A stretch of DNA of 60,936 nt from Verrucomicrobiales bacterium (GCA_005809105.1 SYLI01000020.1:1-60936); one strand, 5' to 3'. Positions 33,440 to 42,108 are shown, numbered from the stretch's first letter. Notes: generated from the sequence alone by a model not told the origin. Made by a program: numbers and translations.

Positions 33440-34068
33440 GGTTTTGGTGAAAAGGTCTCCAGCCACTCGCGCGCCGCGCGGATTCCCTCAGGGAACCCAC
33501 GTGGCCCGGGCGCGGCTTTGACCACGATGCGCCCGTCAACATTCACGACATACACGCGGTCGGGCCAGGCGGCGTACTGGCGATTCACCACGTTATCCAT
33601 GCCATCCACGAGTGCGGGCAGGGTGAGTTTCAATGCCGAACAGGCCTGCGCCGCCACCTTCACGCGCTCACCATAGGTGCGGGGATCGCGAATTTCAATG
33701 CCGGCACGGTCGTTCAACCCCATGCGCCAGCCATCGGTGGGATGCGCCTCCCGGATGTACACCAAGAAGAACGCCGCGCGGTGTCCATGCTCGCGGTACA
33801 TGCTTTCAAGGGCGCCAACCTGGGCCCGGAAAGGCGGTCACGTGTAGCTGCCAAACACCAGTACCACGGGGCGATCGCCCTTGAACTGTGAAAGTCGCAC
33901 GGTGCGGCCACCATCAAGCGGCCTGAGCGCGAAGTCGGGCGCGGCATCGCCCACGAAAAGCCGGTCCGGTTCTCGGAGAGGCGCAGTGGATTGAGACTGT
34001 GAAGGGGTCGCACAGGCCGCCAGAAGCGCCGTCGCTCCCGCCAGCAGCATGGCGATGGCGCGCGTCAT
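33436..34068 (-). CDS. Iodothyronine deiodinase-like lipoprotein with in-frame UGA (candidate selenocysteine)
   Basis: Read through an in-frame UGA at 33838-33840 it gives 210 residues. A lipoprotein signal with LAAC (Cys19) is followed by a thioredoxin-like domain: VGDAAPDFALRPLDGG, PVVLVFGSYT-Sec77-PPFRAQVG, then VYIREAHPTDGW with the deiodinase Glu-His pair, and a C-terminal region (DRVYVVNVDGRIV, GPRGFPEG) like the family. Sec/Cys is expected at exactly this place. Upstream and downstream frames both end in correct ATGA overlaps with the neighbours, so it is one gene, not a frameshift. A SECIS-like hairpin follows the UGA. Family members cleave carbon-halogen bonds or act as peroxiredoxin-like redox enzymes; the actual substrate here is unknown. 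No selA/B/C/D seen in the window. Confidence 0.88.
33803..33833 (-). promoter_or_regulatory. Bacterial SECIS-like hairpin after the UGA
   Basis: After the UGA (33840-33838) the RNA can pair CUUUC (33833-33829) with GAAAG (33807-33803) and GGGC plus CC with GG, a bulged C, and GCCC in the upper stem, leaving the apical loop AGGUU at 33821-33817. The loop begins 16 nt after the UGA and has a G in its first two bases, within the range reported for bacterial SECIS elements, and resembles the AGGUCU loop of E. coli fdhF. It lies in the coding sequence, as bacterial SECIS elements do. Confidence 0.72.
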
Positions 34069-35435
34069 GCCAGTCTCCACGGCGCGCGACTCGGGCGGTT
34101 GAGCATCCACTGCGCGGCGGGATTGCCCAGCACCTGCTCCCGCGCAGGATCCCACCGCAAGTCCTGCCTGAGCAACATGGCGATGTTGCCCAGATGGGCA
34201 ACGGTGATGGACCGGTGGGCCTGCTCGCATGGCGCCACGCACTCTTTGCGGGAGCGGACGCAGTCGATGAAATTGCGGAAGTGATTCTCGCTAGCTTCAA
34301 GACGCACGTCCTTTTCGCCGAAGGTTTCGGTGAGCAGCACCTTGGGTTCGGCCTCGATGCCGCCGCGCCGAACAAAGACCCAGCCCTCAGTCCCTTCAAA
34401 TCGCACGCCGTTGGGAAATTTGTCGGACACCACCATCACGGCGCCGTTGGCATACACGGCCTCGAAATGAAACTCCGTCGCGGTGTTCCACAATTCGTCG
34501 GGAGGAAACACGCCCTTCGCATTGCGGATCTCCACGGGACCGGTGTGCTCCATTCCCATGCCCCATTGAGCGATGTCGGGATGGTGCCCGCCCCAGTCGG
34601 TGACTTGTCCGCCCGAATAGTCGTAGATCCAGCGGAAGTTCACGTGGCAGCGCGCCGGCGCGTAGGGCGCCTCGGGCGCCGGCCCCAACCAGAGGTTGTA
34701 ATTGAATCCCTCGGGTACGGGCTCAGCCTTCTTGCGGTCGCCCGTCTTGCCAAAGTCCGGCCGGCCGGGCGGCAGGCCCACCTTCACGGTGTTCACCTTG
34801 CCGATGCGCCCGTTGCGCACCAGTTCGCAGGCGTGGCGGAAATTGCGGTCTGAGCGCTGCTGGCTGCCGGTCTGGAACACCCGCTGGGCGCGCTTGACCG
34901 CGTCACTCATGAGCCGCCCCTCGCTCACCGTCAGCGACAGGGGTTTCTGGCAGTAGATGTCCTTGCCCGCAGCGGCCGCCGCCACCGTCAGAAACGCGTG
35001 CCAATGGTCGGGGGTGGCGATTTCAACGGCGTCCACTCCCTTGTCGGCCAGCACCTCGCGGAAATCCTCGCGCGCGGCGCAACCCCGAAATTCTCCCTTG
35101 GCGCGCTGCTGGGTGTAAAACTTGTCCACCAGCTTGCGCGCAGGCTCGCGGCCGCGCACCGTACCATTCCAATAGCCGGGGCCTTCGCGGTTCACGTCGC
35201 ACACGGCCACCACCTGCACGCGCTCGTCCTTGAGAAACTGTTGCAAGTCACCCGTGCCCTGATTGCCCACGCCGATGAACGCCATCGCCACCCGGTTGCT
35301 GGGCGCCACATGGCCGCCACGCCCCAGCACCGAAGAGGGCACGATGAGTGGTGCCGCGGCGAAGCCCACGGCGCGCCTCAAAAACTTGCGACGGGCGATG
35401 CCCGGGCTTTGGGAGGTTGGGTTGGGTGAATTCAT
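34065..35435 (-). CDS. Gfo/Idh/MocA oxidoreductase with Tat signal
   Basis: 456 residues. A twin-arginine signal (ARRKFLRRAVGFAAAPLIVP) precedes a Rossmann domain (FIGVGNQGTGDLQQF) with VEIATPDHWH and CQKPLSLTVSEG (catalytic Lys in QKP), then the C-terminal domain with DWGGHHPDIAQWGMG. This is the exported Gfo/Idh/MocA subtype with cofactor bound before export. ATG 35435 gives the Tat leader. It overlaps the MORN gene and the deiodinase-like gene by 4 nt each. Substrate unknown, likely a sugar or polyol derivative. Confidence 0.9.
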   Translation of the reverse strand: MNSPNPTSQSPGIARRKFLRRAVGFAAAPLIVPSSVLGRGGHVAPSNRVAMAFIGVGNQGTGDLQQFLKDERVQVVAVCDVNREGPGYWNGTVRGREPARKLVDKFYTQQRAKGEFRGCAAREDFREVLADKGVDAVEIATPDHWHAFLTVAAAAAGKDIYCQKPLSLTVSEGRLMSDAVKRAQRVFQTGSQQRSDRNFRHACELVRNGRIGKVNTVKVGLPPGRPDFGKTGDRKKAEPVPEGFNYNLWLGPAPEAPYAPARCHVNFRWIYDYSGGQVTDWGGHHPDIAQWGMGMEHTGPVEIRNAKGVFPPDELWNTATEFHFEAVYANGAVMVVSDKFPNGVRFEGTEGWVFVRRGGIEAEPKVLLTETFGEKDVRLEASENHFRNFIDCVRSRKECVAPCEQAHRSITVAHLGNIAMLLRQDLRWDPAREQVLGNPAAQWMLNRPSRAPWRLA

Positions 35436-36001
35436 CGTGCACCGCCGTTGGGTTTCCAGTGATTCAAAACCTTCTGCTCGCCATTGGACGACCACTCGCG
35501 GTGGCGCATTTCCGTCCCTTGCTTGAACTTTCGCTCGCTGCGAAGGCTGCCGTCCTCATACCACGTCGTGTACAGCCCGTGCAGATGGTCGTCCTTGAAC
35601 ACCGCCTCGGATCGTTTCCGGCCATCGGGATAGTACACCGCGTGCGGGCCGTGGCGCAGCCCCTTCCGGTATTGCACCTCGATCTGGAGTCGCCCGTCCT
35701 CATACCACACGCAGTGCGCACCGTGGCGCACGCCGCGCCGGTAGGTCACGACCGAATGCTTCTGCCCGCCCGGATGCCACCAGGTCTCCTCGCCGTGAAG
35801 CTGGCCCGAGCGAAAGCGGCCCTCGAGGGACTTGCTTCCGTCTGGAAAAAACTCCGTCGCCGTCCCGTTGAAGGGCTTCGATTGTCCCTGAACATAGGCC
35901 AGAGCGCCGTCTTGATACTGGGGAAATCGCCCGCCTGCCGCATCGCGCCACTCGATCTGCGAGTAACGCACGGCACTGGATCTCGCGTGAGCGGCTGTCA
36001 T
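35432..36001 (-). CDS. MORN-type repeat protein (toxin-antitoxin YwqK-like family)
   Basis: 189 residues with about six copies of a G-x-(H)G-x3-Y-x-DG-type repeat, such as RSGQLHGEETWWHPGG, YRRGVRHGAHCVWYEDG and YRKGLRHGPHAVYYPDG. MORN_2-type repeats form a beta-hairpin sheet; some relatives are listed as antitoxins, but there is no toxin beside it. No signal peptide is clear. The gene is the first of the overlap-linked operon leading to Gfo/Idh/MocA, the selenoprotein and DUF1501. Its role is unknown. Confidence 0.8.
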   Translation of the reverse strand: MTAAHARSSAVRYSQIEWRDAAGGRFPQYQDGALAYVQGQSKPFNGTATEFFPDGSKSLEGRFRSGQLHGEETWWHPGGQKHSVVTYRRGVRHGAHCVWYEDGRLQIEVQYRKGLRHGPHAVYYPDGRKRSEAVFKDDHLHGLYTTWYEDGSLRSERKFKQGTEMRHREWSSNGEQKVLNHWKPNGGAR

Positions 36002-36126
36002 GGTTCCAAAACGCTATCGCACCGGCGCGCGCTTGGCAATGCCTTGACTGGCCCGAGCGCGGCGATGGCAGTCCATCGCACAAAAAGGATTTGGGCCACG
36101 CAGCGCTTTTCCCTAAGTTAGCACGC

Positions 36127-37092
36127 ATGGCACCCGCGCACCGCATCGTGGTTTTGGATGGTCACACGCTTAATCCCGGCGACCTCAACTGGGAGGGGCT
36201 GGCGGCGCTGGGGACGTTGAAGGTGTACGAGCGTACGCCGCCGGCGCAGGTGGTGGAACGCGCCGCCGACGCCGACATCGTCTTCACCAACAAGACGCCT
36301 CTGGATGCCGCGACCCTACTGGCGCTGCCACGGCTGCGGTTTATCGGCGTGCTTGCCACCGGTTACAATGTGGTGGACGTGGCGGCCGCGCGCGCTAGGG
36401 GCGTGCCCATCTGCAACGTACCCGATTATGGCACGGCGTCGGTGGCGCAGATGGTGATGGCGCTGCTGCTGGAGCTGGCGCAACACGTGGGACACCACGC
36501 GCAGTCGGTGGCCAATGGCGGCTGGAGCCGTTGTCCTGATTTCTGCTACTGGGATCGCCCGCTCTTGGAACTCGATGGCCGCACGCTGGGCATTGTTGGC
36601 TTTGGGCGCATCGGCGAAGCCGTGGCCCACCGCGCGAGAGCCTTCGGCATGACCATCCGTGCGCACACGCGCACACCCCGGCAGTTTCCCGGCGTGGAGT
36701 TCGTGAATCTGGACACCCTCTTTGCCGAATCGGATGTAGTGAGCCTGCACTGCCCGCTCACCGATGCCAATCGCGGCATGGTGAATGCCGCGCGCCTCCG
36801 GCAGATGAAGCCCACGGCTCTGTTTCTCAACACGGCCCGTGGGCCGCTGGTGGATGAGGTGGCACTGGCCGATGCCTTAAATCAGGAACGCATCGCCGGC
36901 GCGGCGCTGGACGTGCTTTCGGTGGAGCCGCCGACTGCCGGCAACCCCCTGCTCTCTGCGCGCCACTGCCTCATCACCCCACACATCGGCTGGGCAACCC
37001 GCGCGGCGCGAGCGCGCCTCATGGACATTGCCGTGGCCAACCTGCGCGCCTTCCTCGCGGGCAAGCCGCAAAACGTTGTTGGCGCCACATGA
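36127..37092 (+). CDS. D-2-hydroxyacid dehydrogenase (glycerate/phosphoglycerate type)
   Basis: 321 residues. GIVGFGRIGEAVAHRARAFG is the NAD-binding fold, LNTARGPLVDEVALADAL and the C-terminal PHIGWATRAAR carry the catalytic Arg, Glu and His of the family. The N-terminus MAPAHRIVVLDGHTLNPGDL is typical of glycerate dehydrogenases. ATG 36127 was chosen over 36091 for that reason. It overlaps the DUF1801 gene by 4 nt. Confidence 0.9.
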   Translation: MAPAHRIVVLDGHTLNPGDLNWEGLAALGTLKVYERTPPAQVVERAADADIVFTNKTPLDAATLLALPRLRFIGVLATGYNVVDVAAARARGVPICNVPDYGTASVAQMVMALLLELAQHVGHHAQSVANGGWSRCPDFCYWDRPLLELDGRTLGIVGFGRIGEAVAHRARAFGMTIRAHTRTPRQFPGVEFVNLDTLFAESDVVSLHCPLTDANRGMVNAARLRQMKPTALFLNTARGPLVDEVALADALNQERIAGAALDVLSVEPPTAGNPLLSARHCLITPHIGWATRAARARLMDIAVANLRAFLAGKPQNVVGAT

Positions 37093-37691
37093 AGAACACC
37101 TCGGCGCAAGTCGACGCCTACATTGCGGCCGCCGCGCCCTTCGCGCAGCCCATTTTAAGGAAGTTACGTCAACTCTATCACCAGGCATGTCCGGAAATTG
37201 AGGAGACTCTCAAGTGGGGCGCGCCAACCTTCATGCATCGCGGGATTGTCGGAGGCATGGCTGCATTTAAGAAGCACGCCTATTTTGGTTTTTGGAAGGC
37301 GAAGCTCATGCGCGATCCGCACGGGCTCTTTCGGCGCAGGAGCCGCTCGTCATTCAACGCCGACCAGCTGACCGACGTCTCAGAGCTGCCAAGCGACGCC
37401 ATCCTGCTCGCTTACATTCGCCAGGCGGTGAAGCTCAACGCCGATGGCGTGCCGCTGCCTCGCACCAAGGCGCGCGCATCGCGGCCCGTGAAAGTGCCTC
37501 CAGACTTTCGCAAGGTGCTTGCGGCGCATCCAAAGGCGAAGGCGGTGTTTGACGCGTTCTCGCCCAGCTGCCGGCGCGAGTACGTGGAGTGGATCACCGA
37601 GGCCAAGCGGGAGGAAACCCGCCAGCGGCGCATCGCCAACGCGCTAGAATGGCTGGCCGAGGGCAAAGAGCGAAACTGGAAATACCAGTAG
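37089..37691 (+). CDS. DUF1801/YdeI-like protein
   Basis: 200 residues. The N-terminal DUF1801 fold (QPILRKLRQLYHQACPEIEETLKWGAPTF in parts, with the conserved EETLKWG) is followed by a C-terminal YdeI/OmpD-associated domain ending in WLAEGKERNWKYQ. The family has an iron-sulfur-scaffold-like fold of unknown activity. It overlaps the preceding dehydrogenase by 4 nt and ends 15 nt before the convergent M14-like gene. Confidence 0.82.
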   Translation: MKNTSAQVDAYIAAAAPFAQPILRKLRQLYHQACPEIEETLKWGAPTFMHRGIVGGMAAFKKHAYFGFWKAKLMRDPHGLFRRRSRSSFNADQLTDVSELPSDAILLAYIRQAVKLNADGVPLPRTKARASRPVKVPPDFRKVLAAHPKAKAVFDAFSPSCRREYVEWITEAKREETRQRRIANALEWLAEGKERNWKYQ

Positions 37692-37706
37692 CCCCTCCCC
37701 TTCGCC

Positions 37707-38429
37707 TCACACCGACTGCAGCCCCGCGCGCACACCGGCGCACAATGCCGCGACGCGCGTTTCCATCGGGAAGTCCGAAGGCGATTCCAACGTGAAGCAC
37801 CGGGAGCTGCCGTTCATCACCAGCCAAAATGCCTCGGGCCACTGGGGGCGCAACTCCGGATCCAAGTCGGGCCTGATGAGCCCCGCATCGGCTGGCCGGC
37901 CGTCAATCACCGGCGAAGTGTCGATGGGGCACACGGCCGACACCGCCGCCAGCATCGCGCGCGAGGGTGCCGGTGCTCCGCCCGGATTGAGCTCGTAAAG
38001 GTAAAAACCCTTCGCCTCCCAGTCCTCGTGAAGCCCGAAGGTCCAGTCAAAGCGCGGCCGCTGCCGCAGCCACGCCACGTGCGCGGCAATCTCTGGCGTC
38101 CGCGGCTGCCGATAATCCCGGTTCAAGTCCACGCCAAGCGCGTTCTCTCTTGTGCCGGCGGGGAATCCCGTCGGGTTCAGGCACGGACAACACCAGACCT
38201 CGGCGTGGGGCGGCCAAGGATTTTCCGCCAGCAGCCGCCGTAGGGCGAGCGGCCCGGCGGGTTCGTCACCGTGGATACCAGCGCTGATGTAAATGCGCAC
38301 GGGTTCGCGCTCCGGATTCGCCGGCGCGCGGTGAAGGGTCAGCAGTTCGCCGCCCGCGCCGAATGGCAGCGGCTGTGAGTGCCATCTGTGCCGCGTCGCC
38401 TCCTCGCGCACTCCAGAGAGCACGCTCAC
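37707..38429 (-). CDS. M14-family carboxypeptidase/amidase-like protein
   Basis: 240 residues. HGDEPAG (zinc His and Glu), VDLNRDYRQP and a later LHED motif with FTLES (catalytic Glu) match M14/succinylglutamate desuccinylase-type zinc hydrolases, close in style to murein peptide amidase. The start is GTG 38429; the frame is open upstream but has no ATG, GTG or TTG, so a non-standard start cannot be excluded. It follows the propeller gene on the same strand. Confidence 0.82.
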   Translation of the reverse strand: MSVLSGVREEATRHRWHSQPLPFGAGGELLTLHRAPANPEREPVRIYISAGIHGDEPAGPLALRRLLAENPWPPHAEVWCCPCLNPTGFPAGTRENALGVDLNRDYRQPRTPEIAAHVAWLRQRPRFDWTFGLHEDWEAKGFYLYELNPGGAPAPSRAMLAAVSAVCPIDTSPVIDGRPADAGLIRPDLDPELRPQWPEAFWLVMNGSSRCFTLESPSDFPMETRVAALCAGVRAGLQSV

Positions 38430-38497
38430 GATATCAATCCGCTCGCCGCGATAACCGCCGCGATTCTGGAAAAGAGGCTGCAGGTTGTGAGCGCGGC

Positions 38498-39463
38498 CTA
38501 CTTGCGGTTGAAACGGTGCACGCGGCCGACCGAACTGTACTCGGCCACGAACACGTCGCCCGCGGCGTTAAACGCAACTCCGTGCGGTGCCGTCACGATG
38601 CCCGGGCGCCACTTGGCCGGCGGCGTGGCGTTGGTGCCCACCTCACTCTTCTCGGTATTGAGCCCCAGTTTGGCAACGACGCGGCCGGCCTTGTCGATCA
38701 CGCTGACGTTGCCCTTGATTTCACCGACGAGGGCGAAGTCGCCCTGCACGGTGATGGCCGCGGGCGCGAGGAGGTCCTTGGCCACGACACCCAGAAACTC
38801 GCCCTCCGTGGAGAGATGCACCACGCGCATCGCCTCGCGGTCGCAGCAGATGATTCTCGGCGGATCAAAGCGCGTGTCCACGGCGATCTTGTGCAGCGTG
38901 GTGAAGTTGTAAGGCGCCTTCTTTCCGCCGAACGACTTGAGGTGTTTGCCCGACTTGTCAAACCGGTGGACGTAGCTGGTGGAGTAGCCGTCGGTGACAT
39001 ACCAATCGCCGTTGGGCGCGATGTCCATTCCCGTCAGCCGCACGAAGGGCTTGCCATCCTTGTCCTTGTTCTTGAATTCGTCGGGGATGGCCGACGCCGG
39101 AATTTCCAGCACCTTCTCGCCGGCCAGAGTGAGCTTGAGGATGGTTTGCCCGCCCAGACGGGGGCCGTAGATGAATTCGCCATCCGCCTGCGTCTTGATG
39201 ACAAACCCGTGGAAGTCGCTCGGCGCATTGGGAATATTTCGCCGCCACCTTCCTTCCGAGTCATACACCTGCAGCGCCGCCTTGGGATCCATGACGCTCA
39301 CGTAAACTTCGCCCGCGGCGCTCACGGCGATGTCGCCGTGCATATTGCCCAGCTGCGGGCGTGCGGCGGGGAGCTCCAGCCAGTCGGGCACGGCCGTGTA
39401 TTGCACGGGCGCGGCGACAAGCAGCATGGGAATGAGTAGCAGGGCAAGGCAGGTTCGTTTCAT
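38498..39463 (-). CDS. Secreted NHL/SMP-30-like beta-propeller protein
   Basis: 321 residues. A signal peptide (MKRTCLALLLIPMLLVAAP) is followed by repeats like GEVYVSVMDPKAALQVYDSEG, DWYVTDGYSTSYVHRFDKSG and GDVFVAEYSSVGRVHRFNR, typical NHL propeller blades. Ligand or substrate unknown. ATG 39463 was chosen for the signal peptide; the frame to 39553 runs into bioB. It lies between bioB and the M14-like gene. Confidence 0.83.
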   Translation of the reverse strand: MKRTCLALLLIPMLLVAAPVQYTAVPDWLELPAARPQLGNMHGDIAVSAAGEVYVSVMDPKAALQVYDSEGRWRRNIPNAPSDFHGFVIKTQADGEFIYGPRLGGQTILKLTLAGEKVLEIPASAIPDEFKNKDKDGKPFVRLTGMDIAPNGDWYVTDGYSTSYVHRFDKSGKHLKSFGGKKAPYNFTTLHKIAVDTRFDPPRIICCDREAMRVVHLSTEGEFLGVVAKDLLAPAAITVQGDFALVGEIKGNVSVIDKAGRVVAKLGLNTEKSEVGTNATPPAKWRPGIVTAPHGVAFNAAGDVFVAEYSSVGRVHRFNRK

Positions 39464-39537
39464 GGCGTGGTGTGAACTCCCCTCACCGGACAACGAACGG
39501 GGCGGGCTGTCAACGCCGCAGTGAGCCTTCCGCCACT

Positions 39538-40536
39538 TCAGCAGGCGGCGCAAGGTGCGGGCGCTCTCGCGGGATCAGTCGCTGGCGCGGCCTGCGCGGG
39601 GTCGGGGGCCTGTGCCTCCAATCCCAGATCACGCAGCAACGCGCGATCCTGATCGGCCTGCGGATTGGGGGTGGTCAGCAACTTCTCTCCATAGAAAAGC
39701 GAGTTGGCGCCGGCGAAGAAGCACAGCGCCTGCGCCTCGCGACTCAGCGAATAGCGGCCCGCGCTTAAGCGCACTTTTGTGCGCGGCATGGCGATGCGCG
39801 CCAGGGCAATGACGCGCACCAGTTCGAACACGTCCACCGGCGCGTGCGATTCCATCGGCGTGCCCGCCACGGGCATGAGCAGGTTGATGGGCACGCTCTC
39901 GGGTTGCGGATTAAACTGGCTGAGCACCTCGAGCATCCGCAGCCGGTCTACCACCGACTCGCCCAACCCAAGGATACCCCCGCAGCACACGCTCATCCCT
40001 GCGTCCTGCGCGTGGCGAATCGTGCGAAGCCGGTCGTCAAAGCTGTGGGTCGAGACGACGCTGGGGTAATGCTCCGGCGACGTGTCGATGTTGTGGTTGT
40101 ACGCCGTGACGCCCGCGGCCTTGAGCGCGCGCGCCTCCGGGGCGCCCAACTCGCCCAGTGTGACGCAGACCTCCATGCCCAAAGTTGACACCCCGCGCAC
40201 GATGTCCAGCACCTCCTCGAATTTCTGAGAGCCCTCTTTTACACCCTTCCATGCAGCGCCCATGCAGAAGCGGGTGGATCCATCTTCTCTGGCCTCACGC
40301 GCGCGCGCCATCACTTCATCTCTGGCGATGAGTGGGCTGGCAGCCACGCCGGTGCGGTAGTGCGCACTCTGCGCGCAGTAGCCGCAATCCTCGCTGCATC
40401 CGCCGGTCTTGATGGAGAGCAGCGTGCAGAGTTGCACCTCGCGATCCGGCCAGTGCGCCGCATGCACCGCGCGGGCGCGCTCCATGAGATCGAAGAGAGG
40501 CAGCGCGTGGAGTTGCTCAAGTTTGGTGTAGTCCAT
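39538..40536 (-). CDS. bioB: Biotin synthase
   Basis: 332 residues. CSEDCGYCAQS holds the radical-SAM CxxxCxxC cluster ligands, and TRFCMGAAWKG, YNHNIDTSPEHYP and RLSAGRYSLSRE complete the BioB signature. It inserts sulfur into dethiobiotin. The last 28 residues are an Ala/Pro/Cys-rich tail (ending PAPCAAC) not usual in BioB. Start ATG 40536. No other bio gene is adjacent. Confidence 0.93.
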   Translation of the reverse strand: MDYTKLEQLHALPLFDLMERARAVHAAHWPDREVQLCTLLSIKTGGCSEDCGYCAQSAHYRTGVAASPLIARDEVMARAREAREDGSTRFCMGAAWKGVKEGSQKFEEVLDIVRGVSTLGMEVCVTLGELGAPEARALKAAGVTAYNHNIDTSPEHYPSVVSTHSFDDRLRTIRHAQDAGMSVCCGGILGLGESVVDRLRMLEVLSQFNPQPESVPINLLMPVAGTPMESHAPVDVFELVRVIALARIAMPRTKVRLSAGRYSLSREAQALCFFAGANSLFYGEKLLTTPNPQADQDRALLRDLGLEAQAPDPAQAAPATDPARAPAPCAAC

Positions 40537-40656
40537 GATGGCACCTGCGCGCGAAGGGGGAGCCTATCGCGTCAACCCATTCCCTCGCGCCGGTTGACAG
40601 GATAGTGCGCCCGCCTTTGGGGAGGCAAGACATTGCTCTGAACGCGGGGCACCGCC

Positions 40657-41106
40657 TCAGAGTGAAAGGTGAAGGCCCGGTGCCAGACTTTCGGTGTAGG
40701 GATTGACCTCGAACCTGCCGACCTCCAACCGGCGCAGCCAGTCGTCGATGAGAGCCCCTGTGGCCACCACATCCAATTGCCAATGATGCACGGGATATTT
40801 GAGGAGGTTGGCCTGTGAGAGCCGAAGGAGCGCCGCCGCCGGCCGCAGCCGGTGCAGGGGCTTTCGAAAGGTTTTAGAAAGGTGCCTTTGCAGATGAACA
40901 AACGCGCCAGCCAACTGGATCAGCCCTTTGAAAAAATCGCCATCGGCCCCATGCCGGTCTTTGAGCCACAGCGCCTCGAGCACGTCATGGGCCTCGTAAT
41001 ACTGCCGCCGGTTAAAGCAGGCGAAATACGCCAGGTAATGTGCGTCGAGCGACTGCCCCCGAAGCCCGTCCAGTAGCGCGGCAATCCTCGGGTTTTTGCT
41101 GCTCAC
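40657..41106 (-). CDS. DUF309 family protein
   Basis: 149 residues. FNRRQYYEAHDVLEALWLK and GLIQLAGAFVHLQRH are the DUF309 signature (helical bundle, conserved Glu-His). Function unknown. The frame stays open upstream and overlaps parB; a GTG at 41106 gives a compact start (SSKNPRIAALL), while ATG 41154 is also possible. It is divergent from parB with a 65-nt gap. Confidence 0.75.
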   Translation of the reverse strand: MSSKNPRIAALLDGLRGQSLDAHYLAYFACFNRRQYYEAHDVLEALWLKDRHGADGDFFKGLIQLAGAFVHLQRHLSKTFRKPLHRLRPAAALLRLSQANLLKYPVHHWQLDVVATGALIDDWLRRLEVGRFEVNPYTESLAPGLHLSL

Positions 41107-41171
41107 GCCCCGAAGTTTGGTGTGAGTGACTAGAATTTGACAACCTAAACCCATGCACCCAGTGTTTTGGC

Positions 41172-42101
41172 ATGTCGAGAACCGGCTTGGGACGTGGACT
41201 AGGGGCGCTGCTGGGGCCAGCGCCCGTGGTCGTCGCCGCGCCGTCCACCGCAGGCGCGCCCGCCCCCGGCGAGCCGGCCTCCGCATCCCCGAACGATCCG
41301 CGCGTGCTGCAGATTTCCCTGGGGCGCGTGATGCCCTGCCCCACGCAGCCGCGCAAGGACTTTGACCGCGCAGCCTTGGAGGAATTAGCCGCATCGGTCC
41401 GCGAGCAAGGCATCGTCCAGCCGCTGCTCGTCCGGCCAGCGGGGTCAGACTTTGAACTCATCGCCGGCGAACGCCGCTGGCGCGCCGCCCAAATGGCCGG
41501 CCTTAAAACCGTCCCGGTCATCGTGCGCGAGGCCAGCAACGCGCAGATGCTTGAATTGGCCTTGGTGGAAAATCTGCAGCGCGAGGATCTCAATGCCATC
41601 GAGCAAGCGCAGGGTTTTGGGCTGCTCATCGAGGCGTTCTCGCTGACTCAGGAACAGGCTGCCTTGCGTGTCGGCAAAAGCCGCGAAGCCGTCGCCAACG
41701 CGCTGCGCCTGCTCAAACTTGATGACGAGGTGCAGGCGCTGGTGCGTTCGGGCCAGCTTTCGGTGGGGCACGCCAAGGTGATCCTCACCCTGCCCGCAGG
41801 CGAGCCGCAACGTCGCGCCGCGCGCGAGGTGATGGAGCAATCGCTTTCGGTGCGGCGCACGGAGGCTCTGATCGAACGGCTTCGCAAGACAGCCGTGGGC
41901 GTAGCCCCGGGCCTAGTGCCCGTGCCCGCGCCCGCCGCAACGGCGGTGCATGTGCGCGCGCTCGAACAACGACTCCAAGAGGCCCTGGGCACACAGGTGT
42001 CTCTGAGCTACCGGCGCGGGAAGGGATCGGTCAACATCCGCTTCTACAGCGACGAGGATTTGGAACGGCTGCTGCTCCGGCTCGGAGTGGCCGCGGAGTA
42101 A
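41172..42101 (+). CDS. parB: ParB/RepB/Spo0J chromosome partition protein
   Basis: 309 residues. MSRTGLGRGLGALLG is the standard N-terminus; PRKDFDRAALEELAASV, GERRWRAAQMAGL and VENLQREDLNAIEQA make up the ParB core and CTPase motif, and SREAVANALRLLKL is the DNA-binding helix. It spreads from parS to direct chromosome segregation. No parA/soj is adjacent and no parS is evident in the window. It is followed by def with 7 nt. Confidence 0.93.
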   Translation: MSRTGLGRGLGALLGPAPVVVAAPSTAGAPAPGEPASASPNDPRVLQISLGRVMPCPTQPRKDFDRAALEELAASVREQGIVQPLLVRPAGSDFELIAGERRWRAAQMAGLKTVPVIVREASNAQMLELALVENLQREDLNAIEQAQGFGLLIEAFSLTQEQAALRVGKSREAVANALRLLKLDDEVQALVRSGQLSVGHAKVILTLPAGEPQRRAAREVMEQSLSVRRTEALIERLRKTAVGVAPGLVPVPAPAATAVHVRALEQRLQEALGTQVSLSYRRGKGSVNIRFYSDEDLERLLLRLGVAAE

Positions 42102-42108
42102 GTCCCCC

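Noticed and set aside
33838-33840. Reading the deiodinase-like gene as a pseudogene with a premature stop
   Set aside because: The stop is UGA, sits at the known Sec/Cys position, is followed by a SECIS-like hairpin, and both halves are otherwise intact with correct overlaps.
41107-41171. A parS site near parB
   Set aside because: No TGTTTCACGTGAAACA-like palindrome seen in the intergenic region by eye.
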